The notes under the pieces: model-generated
The model's input: only the letters and a program-made list of their open reading frames with translations
What the model was told of the DNA's origin: nothing
Database searches by the model: none
Made by a program: the position numbers and the translations under genes
Source of the DNA: Candidatus Schneewindia gallinarum
Lineage (GTDB): Bacteria > Bacillota > Clostridia > Oscillospirales > Ruminococcaceae
Assembly: GCA_904420175.1 (NCBI GenBank)
Contig: CAJFUF010000031.1
Coordinates: 1-43,780 of the forward strand
DNA: 43,780 bases
Direction: 5' to 3'
In this document: positions 38,207-43,780 of the stretch, in pieces
Layout of the letters: each line of letters begins with the position of its first letter
Position numbering within the stretch: position 1 is the stretch's first letter

Positions 38207-39457
38207 TTAAAAGGCCCTTGTGAAAATATCGCTTTTTTCAAGCAGGCTTTCCACCGTATCAAACCCAAGCCGGTGCAGCAGCTCAATGACATAGGGGTTG
38301 TCAATCGGCGTGGGATACGGGGACTCGTCCCCGTAGTGGTTCACATTTTCCCTGCCGGTGTCACGGTCAATCAGGGCTTTGGGGCCGCCGACGCAACCGC
38401 CCACACAGCCCATTCCCTCAAAGAAATTGGCGTCTGTTTTCCCTTCCAGCAAATCGGAAATCATCTGTTTGCAGGCGGGCACGCCGTCCGCCCGCTGTGC
38501 GCGGACGGCAATTTTCCGGTCGGGCCGCAGGCGCTTCACCGTTTGTGAAACGGCCTCGCTGACACCGCCTGCCCGCGCATAAATCCGGCCCGCTTTGGAG
38601 GAGTGGTCCCGGTCGTCCTCCGGCAGCTGTTCAGGGTGGATATCCGCAAAGTCGAAGATGTCCCGCACCTCCTGAAATGTCAGCACAAAGTCCACGTCGC
38701 CGGCAAGGTCCGGCTCCTTCGCCTCCCCCTTTTTGGCGACGCACGGGCCGATAAAGACGGTTTTTGCCTGGGGGTAAAGCGTCTTGATGGTGCGTGCACA
38801 GGCAATCATCGGGGAGACGGCGCCCGGCACATGGGGCATCAGCTGGTGGTAAATTTTCCGGATCATGGCAATCCACATGGGGCAGCAGCAGCTTGTCAGC
38901 TGGAAGTCGTTTTCCTCCTTGATGTTCCGGTCGAATTCCAGCGCCTCCTTCAGGGTCAGGATATCCGCAAAAACAGCCACCTCCACCATGCCTGCGAAGC
39001 CCAGCTTTTTAAACGCGCTTCTCAGCCGCCCGGGTGTGACGGCCGTGTCGAACTGGCTGACGAAGGCGGGGGCAATCATGGCGTAAACCGGCGCATCCCC
39101 GGCATGCACTGCCGCCAGGGCCGGCAGGATGTCCTTGCTGGCGGTCAGCTTCTTCTCCTTACAGCGGCGCACACACTCCTCACAGCCCACGCATTTGTCC
39201 GCATCGATGGTGACGTTGCCCTTCTCATCCCGTGTAATGGCGTCAAACACACAGTGGCTCATACAGGGCGACGTCCCGTTTTCGGAGGCGCACATGCAAT
39301 TCCCCGTCCGCCAGATCAGCGGATGGTTCTGCGGGTTTAGCAGGCAGTCCAGCTGATAGGGATCGCCGCCCTCCGCCAGAATCTCCTTCTTTTTCTGCTG
39401 CGGATCGCCGTGAAGGGAAGCGTCCAGCAACTGGTGGTACAAATCGACGAATTTCAA
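38207..39457 (-). CDS. [FeFe]-hydrogenase-like protein with ferredoxin domain
   Basis: 416 aa. N-terminal two-cluster ferredoxin-like region: C54, C56, C65, C69 (an unusual first set) and C89-x2-C-x2-C-x3-C99. The H-cluster domain has L1 TSCCCPMW (188-195), L2 GPCVAKK (Cys239) and L3 EGMGCVGGCVGG (C351, C355), so all four H-cluster Cys positions are kept. The extra Cys in TSCCCP and GPC in place of MPC set it apart from standard group A enzymes and fit group B or related hydrogenases, from memory. It starts with TTG behind AGAGGTG. No HydEFG maturases or redox partners are adjacent. It may make or take up H2 or act as a sensor. Confidence 0.87.
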   Translation of the reverse strand: MKFVDLYHQLLDASLHGDPQQKKKEILAEGGDPYQLDCLLNPQNHPLIWRTGNCMCASENGTSPCMSHCVFDAITRDEKGNVTIDADKCVGCEECVRRCKEKKLTASKDILPALAAVHAGDAPVYAMIAPAFVSQFDTAVTPGRLRSAFKKLGFAGMVEVAVFADILTLKEALEFDRNIKEENDFQLTSCCCPMWIAMIRKIYHQLMPHVPGAVSPMIACARTIKTLYPQAKTVFIGPCVAKKGEAKEPDLAGDVDFVLTFQEVRDIFDFADIHPEQLPEDDRDHSSKAGRIYARAGGVSEAVSQTVKRLRPDRKIAVRAQRADGVPACKQMISDLLEGKTDANFFEGMGCVGGCVGGPKALIDRDTGRENVNHYGDESPYPTPIDNPYVIELLHRLGFDTVESLLEKSDIFTRAF

Positions 39458-39498
39458 ACAAGTTCACCTCTGTTATCAAGTATGCTATCCGGCTTTTT

Positions 39499-39527
39499 AG
39501 TATATTCTATTTTGTCCGGCGGATCAA
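39499..39527 (-). promoter_or_regulatory. Promoter of the hydrogenase-like gene
   Basis: On the minus strand -35 TTGATC (39522-39527), 17-bp spacer, -10 TATACT (39499-39504). Predicted start near 39492, leader about 35 nt. Confidence 0.65.
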
Positions 39528-39640
39528 TGCAAATTGCCGTTCCGCCGTCCATTTTTTGTAAAAGTTTCGGGAAAAAGGCCGGCGGTAAGCATTTTGCGCC
39601 GGGGCGGCAAAATTTCGTTCAGACGAGGGGGTTTTCCTTC

Positions 39641-39669
39641 TTTACAAACAGGCGGGAAACAGGTATGAT
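39641..39669 (+). promoter_or_regulatory. Promoter of the uridine-phosphorylase-like gene
   Basis: -35 TTTACA (39641-39646), 17-bp spacer, -10 TATGAT (39664-39669). The leader of about 88 nt is GC-rich and has a short inverted repeat around GCGGCCGCC. With the hydrogenase promoter this accounts for the 305-bp gap 39458-39763. Confidence 0.65.
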
Positions 39670-39763
39670 ATAGGAAAGTAAAGGCGGGCGGCCGCCATGG
39701 GCGGCAGCTTTTGGTCCACCGGTCGGAAACGTCCGGAATAAAGTCTTTTAGGAGGAAAAAATC

Positions 39764-40564
39764 ATGTCTTTACAGTACCACCTGAAAATTAAGGAAGGCG
39801 ACGTTGCGCCGTATGTACTTCTGCCCGGCGACCCCAAGCGGGTGCCCATTGTTGCCAGCTACTGGGACGAGGCGCACTTTGTGGCCGACAACCGGGAGCA
39901 TGTCACCTACACCGGCGTTTATAAGGGCGTACCCATCTCCTGCACCAGCACCGGTATGGGCTGCCCCTCCACCGCCATCGCCATGGAGGAGCTGGCGCGT
40001 TGCGGTGTAAAAAACTTCATCCGCATCGGCACCTGCGGCACCTTCCAGGATTATGTCCACAAGGGCGACATGCAGATTTTTGACTCCGCCTGCCGCTATG
40101 ACGGCACGTCCTACCACTATGCCCCCGGCCCGTTCCCGGCTGTTGCCGACCACGAGGTGGTTGAGGCGGCCGTGCGTGCCGCGAAGGAGCTGGGCCTGCC
40201 CTACCACGTGGGCACCACCCGCACGCAGGACACCTTCTACGCCAACTATCCGAAGCCCGGCAGTGCTTTCGGCGGCTTCTGGCAGTCCCGCTGGGAGAAC
40301 TTCTATCCCGACTTAAAGCGGCTGAACGTCATGGGCGGCGAGATGGAGACCAGCATCGTGCTGGTTCTGACCCGTATCTGGGGCCTGCGCGGCGGCGCCA
40401 TGGCTGTCACGCTGGACAACATCATCGACTCTCAGGAGGATGAGGGCGAGTACGAGCCGGAGCAGGCGCTGGATCACAGCGAGGACAACATCAAAACCCT
40501 GTCCCTCATGGGCTGTGAGACAATCAAAAAGCTGTACGAGATGGATCAGGCCTTAAACAAATAA
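39764..40564 (+). CDS. udp: Uridine phosphorylase-like nucleoside phosphorylase
   Basis: 266 aa of the NP-I family. It cleaves a nucleoside with phosphate to base and ribose 1-phosphate. N-terminal LLPGDPKRV, STGMGCPSTAIAMEELARCG, RIGTCG in the phosphate site, DTFYANY and VMGGEMETS with the ribose-binding Met-Glu follow the uridine phosphorylase branch and not DeoD. The uracil-binding Gln/Arg loop of E. coli Udp is not clearly kept (the segment reads PGSAFGGFWQSRW), so the base specificity is uncertain. AGGAGG lies 8-9 bp before the ATG. Single gene; with cdd it could complete cytidine-to-uracil salvage. Confidence 0.88.
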   Translation: MSLQYHLKIKEGDVAPYVLLPGDPKRVPIVASYWDEAHFVADNREHVTYTGVYKGVPISCTSTGMGCPSTAIAMEELARCGVKNFIRIGTCGTFQDYVHKGDMQIFDSACRYDGTSYHYAPGPFPAVADHEVVEAAVRAAKELGLPYHVGTTRTQDTFYANYPKPGSAFGGFWQSRWENFYPDLKRLNVMGGEMETSIVLVLTRIWGLRGGAMAVTLDNIIDSQEDEGEYEPEQALDHSEDNIKTLSLMGCETIKKLYEMDQALNK

Positions 40565-40574
40565 AAATCCTTTT

Positions 40575-40611
40575 AAAAGAGGCGGCGTGCAAACAGCACG
40601 CCGCCTCTTTT
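40575..40611. terminator. Bidirectional terminator overlapping the MATE stop
   Basis: A perfect 16-bp stem (40575-40590 with 40596-40611), loop AAACA. Its right arm reaches into the stop codon of the MATE gene on the minus strand. Confidence 0.9.
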
Positions 40612-41962
40612 ACATTTTAATGGCGCCCCAGGAAAACAGCCGGTTCTTTCTCAGCCAGTAGTAGATAAGTCCCACGGCGTCCGCCAGCAGCCAGCCAATG
40701 GGGACGGACCACCAAATGCCCGTCACCCCGAACAGGGGCATTGCGGAAAGCAGGTAGGCCAACGCCACGCGGGTTCCCAGGGAGATAACGGTCAGCACCA
40801 CGGACATGCCCGGCCTGCCCAGCGCCCGGTACAGCCCGTACAGCAGGAACAGGCAGCCGATACCGCAGTAGAACGCCCCCTCAATGTGCAGGTAGCGCAT
40901 TCCCTCAGCGATGATGGCAGTCTCCGACCCGTCCACGAACAGCATCATCAGCGGTTGCGCCAGCACCCAGACGCCGATGGAAATGATAACACAGAAAATC
41001 AGCGCCGCCGTCACGGCCCCCTTCAGCCCCGCGCGGATGCGCTCCTCCTTCTTAGCGCCGTAGTTCTGGGCGATGAAGGTGGAAAAGGCATTGCCAAAAT
41101 CCTGCACAGGCATGTAGGCAAAAGCGTCGATTTTTACCGCCGCGGCAAATGCCGCCATTACCCCCGGCCCAAAGCTGTTCACCAGCCCCTGTACCATGAG
41201 GATACCGAGATTCATAACCGACTGCTGCACACATGTCAGCAGGGAGAAGTTGGAAATCTGCTTAATGCAGGACAGACGCACCCGCAGATGCGCGCGCCCA
41301 ACCCGCAAATCCGGCCATTTCCACCAGGTGTAAATGGCAATTCCCACCCCGGACACATACTGGGAAATGACGGTGGCCTCCGCCGCGCCGGCCACGCCCC
41401 GGTGCAGCCCCAGCACAAACCACAAATCCAGCACAATGTTCAGCACTGCGGACACCGCAAGAAAGCACAGCGGCGCGACGGAATTGCCCACCGCCCGCAG
41501 CAGACAGGCAAAATAGTTGTAAAGGAAAGTGGCTGCAAGCCCGCAGAAAATAACCACCAGATACTCCCGCATCAGGCCGTACACGTCCGCTGGGACCTGA
41601 AGAAACACCAGAATCCAGTCCGTCCCGAGAAAGACCAGCACGTTCAGGACAACCGTCAGCGCTGCAATCAGCACAAAGGACGCGCACATCCCCTCCTTCA
41701 GGCCGTTTTCATCCCGCTGTCCAAACTTGATGGAAAAGTACGCGCCGCTGCCCATGCACAGGCCCAGCAGAATGGATGTCAAAAACGTCATCAGCGTAAA
41801 GGACGAGCCGACGGCAGCCAGCGCGTCCGGCCCGAGAAAACGTCCCACAATCAGCGTATCCGCCACGTTGTAGCACTGCTGCAGCAGGTTTCCCAAAATC
41901 ATGGGGACGGCGAACCAAAGCATGGTTTTCATCACCGGCCCCTGTGTTAAATCCCCTTTCAA
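40610..41962 (-). CDS. MATE family efflux transporter
   Basis: 450 aa with about 12 membrane helices, intact. Two related six-helix halves; N-terminal DLTQGPV and PMILGNLLQQCYNVADTLIVGRFLG are typical of the NorM/DinF-like MATE branch that exports drugs or metabolites with Na+ or H+. The TTG at 41962 is chosen because the family N-terminus starts there, although an ATG at 41932 with AGGGG upstream is possible. It has a perfect-consensus promoter and a palindromic leader, and is divergent from an Lrp/AsnC regulator, which probably controls it. It is a different subfamily from the broken MATE at 9895. Confidence 0.92.
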   Translation of the reverse strand: MKGDLTQGPVMKTMLWFAVPMILGNLLQQCYNVADTLIVGRFLGPDALAAVGSSFTLMTFLTSILLGLCMGSGAYFSIKFGQRDENGLKEGMCASFVLIAALTVVLNVLVFLGTDWILVFLQVPADVYGLMREYLVVIFCGLAATFLYNYFACLLRAVGNSVAPLCFLAVSAVLNIVLDLWFVLGLHRGVAGAAEATVISQYVSGVGIAIYTWWKWPDLRVGRAHLRVRLSCIKQISNFSLLTCVQQSVMNLGILMVQGLVNSFGPGVMAAFAAAVKIDAFAYMPVQDFGNAFSTFIAQNYGAKKEERIRAGLKGAVTAALIFCVIISIGVWVLAQPLMMLFVDGSETAIIAEGMRYLHIEGAFYCGIGCLFLLYGLYRALGRPGMSVVLTVISLGTRVALAYLLSAMPLFGVTGIWWSVPIGWLLADAVGLIYYWLRKNRLFSWGAIKM

Positions 41963-41987
41963 TCCTCTCCGACACCTTTCTAAATGA

Positions 41988-42041
41988 AATTTTAAAATTA
42001 CGTTTCGAAAGGATTATAGCAGACATGGGTTCTTCTGTCAA
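41988..42041 (-). promoter_or_regulatory. Consensus promoter and palindrome of the MATE gene
   Basis: On the minus strand -35 TTGACA (42036-42041), 17-bp spacer, -10 TATAAT (42013-42018), both perfect. Downstream of the start lie the palindromes TTTCGAAA (42004-42011) and AATTTTAAAATT (41988-41999). So strong a promoter is likely held down by a repressor. Confidence 0.8.
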
Positions 42042-42049
42042 TTTACCAA

Positions 42050-42078
42050 TTGCCTTTTACCCCGGATGGCCTTATAAT
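42050..42078 (+). promoter_or_regulatory. Promoter of the Lrp/AsnC gene
   Basis: -35 TTGCCT (42050-42055), 17-bp spacer, -10 TATAAT (42073-42078). Its -35 is only 8 bp from the -35 of the divergent MATE promoter, so one bound regulator could affect both. Confidence 0.75.
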
Positions 42079-42105
42079 AAACCTAATGCGAAAGGAGGCG
42101 CCGCC

Positions 42106-42564
42106 ATGTTCTTGGAGGGGCTGGACGGGCTTGACCGTGCCATTGTGGAGCTGCTGATTAAAAACGCGCGCATGTCCTACTCCGAAATCGGCAAGCGGGT
42201 CGGCGTGTCCCGTGTGGCCGTGAAAATGCGCATTCAGGCGCTGGAGCAGCGCGGCATTATTGAGGAGTACACCACCATCATCAACCCGCAGAAAATCAGC
42301 GGGGCGGTGTCCTGCTACTTTGAAATTGAGACGGCACCGGACAGCCTCGCCCAGGTGACAAAACTGCTGCAGGGAAACGACACCATCACCCAGATTTACC
42401 GTGTGACGGGGAAGAACAAGCTGCACGTGCACGCCGTGGCTGCCAGCGCCGGGGATATGGAACGGCTGATGGCGGAGCTGATTGACCCGCTGCCCGGCGT
42501 TATCAGCTGCAGCTGCAACATTATTTTGACGCGGATTAAAGATATTAAGGGGCTTCGGCTGTAA
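42106..42564 (+). CDS. Lrp/AsnC family transcriptional regulator
   Basis: 152 aa, normal length. N-terminal HTH (about 5-60; LDRAIVELLIKNARMSYSEIGKRVGVSRVAVKMR is its core) and a C-terminal RAM/ACT-like ligand-binding domain (about 65-148) with the expected beta-alpha pattern and a Gly-rich turn. The ATG at 42106 lies 7 bp after AAAGGAGG; the longer frame from 41944 is antisense to the MATE gene start. Divergent from the MATE exporter, which suggests a sensed amino acid or similar metabolite that the exporter removes. The PH-domain gene follows after 35 bp. Confidence 0.93.
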   Translation: MFLEGLDGLDRAIVELLIKNARMSYSEIGKRVGVSRVAVKMRIQALEQRGIIEEYTTIINPQKISGAVSCYFEIETAPDSLAQVTKLLQGNDTITQIYRVTGKNKLHVHAVAASAGDMERLMAELIDPLPGVISCSCNIILTRIKDIKGLRL

Positions 42565-42599
42565 CATGCCGCCGGGGCCGAAAACAGGAGGCACAGACA

Positions 42600-43223
42600 A
42601 TGTCCAAATATGAAAAGATGTCCGCCGGGGCGGAGCCCTTTAACATCAAAGAGGTGCTGACGCAGGGGGAGGAACTGCTGTGGAGCGGCAGACCCAAAAA
42701 ATCGGCCTTTATCATCAACAAAACCGTGACGATGCTGCCCATTGCCATTGTCTGGCTGGCGCTTGATTTAAGTTTCATTATCCCGATTTTTTCCGCCGGC
42801 CTCTTTGGACAGACGTGGTTTTTCATGATTCCGTTTTTCGCCATACACCTCATGCCCGTTTGGATTTGGCTGGGAAACGTGCTGACCGCCAAAAAGAAGT
42901 GGGACCGCACCCAGTACGCAGTCACGGACCGGCGCATCATTATCCAGACCGGCCTGTGGGGCATGAACTATGAATCCATCTTCTACAAGGACATCTCCAA
43001 CGTCCAGCTGCGGGTGGGGCTTATCGACCGGCTGCTGAAGGTGGGCGACATCTACTTTCAGATAGCAAAGGGCGGCACACAGAGTTTTCTGGACGTGGAA
43101 AATGTGTATGAGCTGTACCCGAAGCTGCAAAAGACCGTCATGGACATCCAGACGGATATTGAGTATCCGAATGACCTGCGGCCTTTAGAGAACAGAGGTT
43201 ACCGTACAAAATACAAGGGCTAA
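42600..43223 (+). CDS. PH domain-containing membrane protein (YdbS-like)
   Basis: 207 aa. After a soluble N-terminus (about 1-40; EELLWSGRPKKSAF is typical) come two hydrophobic helices (about 43-65 and 70-98), then a bacterial PH domain of the bPH2 type (about 100-180) with the conserved YAVTDRRIIIQTGLWG and KDISNVQLRVGLIDRLLKVGDI. The exact role of these proteins is unknown. AGGAGG lies before the ATG. 35 bp after lrp in the same direction, possibly co-transcribed, and followed by a strong terminator. Confidence 0.87.
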   Translation: MSKYEKMSAGAEPFNIKEVLTQGEELLWSGRPKKSAFIINKTVTMLPIAIVWLALDLSFIIPIFSAGLFGQTWFFMIPFFAIHLMPVWIWLGNVLTAKKKWDRTQYAVTDRRIIIQTGLWGMNYESIFYKDISNVQLRVGLIDRLLKVGDIYFQIAKGGTQSFLDVENVYELYPKLQKTVMDIQTDIEYPNDLRPLENRGYRTKYKG

Positions 43224-43559
43224 GAAAAAGCCGGCCGCTGCGGATCCGGCAAAGGGATGCCTTGCCGGGCGGAAAGCACCCCCACTGGATAATGCCAAAG
43301 AACCCAGGGAAAAAACCAATCAAAAAGCTGCATTTCAAAGGTTTGAAATGCAGCTTTTTTCTGCCGGCGTGGGCGCTTCGGATTTCTTCCTACCCGGCGC
43401 GCCGGGCACCCTGCTATTTTGCCGGGCGGCTTTTTCAACCATCGCTCCATATTTTTTGCATATTCCGGAGCTACCCGATGGCCCGTCGGCAAGGCCCACC
43501 TGCCATGTCGCTGAAAACCAGCAGGTAACTCCGTTTTCAGCGCGAGCCCCCTGCCCGAA
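43224..43559. other. Intergenic region before tRNA-Tyr
   Basis: No gene is supported in the 380 bp between the PH-domain gene and tRNA-Tyr. It holds the terminator at 43322-43360, a GC-rich inverted area near 43390-43435, and an inverted repeat CGCTGAAAA/TTTTCAGCG (near 43508-43542) that overlaps the degenerate extension of the tRNA-tail repeat. Open frames here have no ribosome binding sites. Confidence 0.5.
43322..43360 (+). terminator. Terminator of the lrp-PH domain unit
   Basis: A perfect 18-bp stem (43322-43339 with 43342-43359) built around AGCTGCATTTCAAA, followed by T6. Confidence 0.9.
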
Positions 43560-43606
43560 CAAAAAGAAAAGAGTCCGAACGCGAATTGCGTCCAGACTCA
43601 GTCTGG
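43560..43606 (-). repeat. 47-bp exact repeat, copy 2 (tRNA tail/terminator)
   Basis: Reverse-complement copy of 14043-14089, identical at all 47 positions. It begins at the CCA of tRNA-Tyr (43604-43606). The similarity decays over about the next 30 bp (43530-43559). Confidence 0.95.
43561..43599 (-). terminator. Terminator of the tRNA-Thr/Tyr unit
   Basis: On the minus strand the same 12-bp stem with two G-T pairs and TTTTCTTTTT tail as at tRNA-Pro, starting 5 nt after the tRNA-Tyr CCA. Confidence 0.88.
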
Positions 43607-43688
43607 TGGGAGAGGGTGGATTCGAACCACCGAAGCTAGAAGCAACAGATTTACAGTCTGCCCCCTTTGGCCACTCGGGAACTCTCCC
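43604..43688 (-). tRNA. tRNA-Tyr(GTA)
   Basis: 85 nt with CCA. On the minus strand the acceptor arms GGGAGAG and CTCTCCC pair, the anticodon stem CAGA/TCTG frames GTA, a long variable arm of the bacterial tRNA-Tyr type is present, and the T arm carries GGTTCGAATCC. Last tRNA before the repeat terminator. Confidence 0.95.
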
Positions 43689-43704
43689 ATATATTAAAAG
43701 AAAA

Positions 43705-43780
43705 TGGAGCTGGTAGACGGACTTGAACCCCCGACCTGCTGATTACAAATCAGCTGCTCTACCAACTGAGCTATACCAGC
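43705..43780 (-). tRNA. tRNA-Thr(TGT)
   Basis: 76 nt with CCA, ending exactly at the window edge. On the minus strand GCTGGTA pairs with TACCAGC, the anticodon stem GCTGA/TCAGC frames TGT (codons ACN), and the T arm has GGTTCAAGTCC. It lies 16 bp upstream of tRNA-Tyr; the unit and its promoter probably continue beyond the window. Confidence 0.96.

Noticed and set aside
43348-43716. 122-codon plus-strand frame
   Set aside because: Antisense of tRNA-Tyr and of the repeat terminator; no ribosome binding site.

Overview
The window looks like a chromosomal segment of a GC-rich anaerobic Firmicute, most likely a gut clostridium near the Oscillospiraceae. This is inferred from the gene content and not from any search: a clostridial-type phenylacetate-CoA ligase with an ACT partner, an [FeFe]-hydrogenase-like protein, the alpha2-type glycyl-tRNA synthetase, short SerA and SerC, D-allulose 3-epimerase-like and PATG-anchored surface proteins, AGGAGG ribosome binding sites and sigma-A promoters. 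Coding is dense and there is no integrase, transposase, CRISPR array or complete prophage. Many starts are TTG or GTG behind strong ribosome binding sites.

Layout. 1-5.2 kb: two tRNA-Ser genes, an SGNH hydrolase, a lipoprotein esterase and the serine pathway pair serC-serA. 5.2-12.4 kb: a surface protein with an InlB-type repeat; an operon of a D-allulose 3-epimerase-like protein and two DeoD-type purine nucleoside phosphorylases, one lacking the usual catalytic Asp; and a MarR - MATE (broken by one TGA) - cytidylate-kinase-like operon. 12.0-14.2 kb: glyS-cdd and tRNA-Pro. 15.0-19.5 kb: a thiol/sulfur redox island (TlpA-like, CcdA, rhodanese, CoA-disulfide-reductase-rhodanese fusion, Crp/Fnr regulator, thioredoxin). 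19.8-23.7 kb: TetR plus cation/proton antiporter, YfcE-like phosphoesterase, superoxide dismutase and an acetyltransferase. 23.8-28.6 kb: a natural EndoQ-UvrD fusion ending in a beta-clamp motif, and an S41 protease. 28.6-35.6 kb: a DUF885 lipoprotein, AraC plus VOC protein, several lipoproteins and small proteins, YqeY, and an ACT protein. 35.6-43.8 kb: paaK, an iron-sulfur flavoprotein-like reductase divergent from an HxlR regulator, an [FeFe]-hydrogenase homologue, a uridine-phosphorylase-like enzyme, a second MATE divergent from an Lrp regulator, a PH-domain membrane protein, and tRNA-Tyr and tRNA-Thr.

The strongest candidate for an undescribed system is the island at 15-19.6 kb. The operon rhodanese-ccdA-tlpA and the thioredoxin gene each have a near-identical 13-bp palindrome (GTGACTNARTCAC) exactly 22 bp upstream of a -10 box, which places its centre at about -41, the class II position of Crp/Fnr activators. 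The Crp/Fnr gene lying between them has a Crp-type recognition helix (R188, E189, R193) matching TGTGA/TCACA half-sites. This reads as a self-contained, activator-controlled thiol or persulfide regulon. The second candidate is the endonuclease Q-UvrD fusion with a C-terminal QLSLF motif, a one-chain damage nicking and unwinding enzyme apparently tethered to the sliding clamp. A third observation is a 47-bp sequence, identical in both copies, that forms the terminator directly after the CCA end of two unrelated tRNA genes about 29.5 kb apart.
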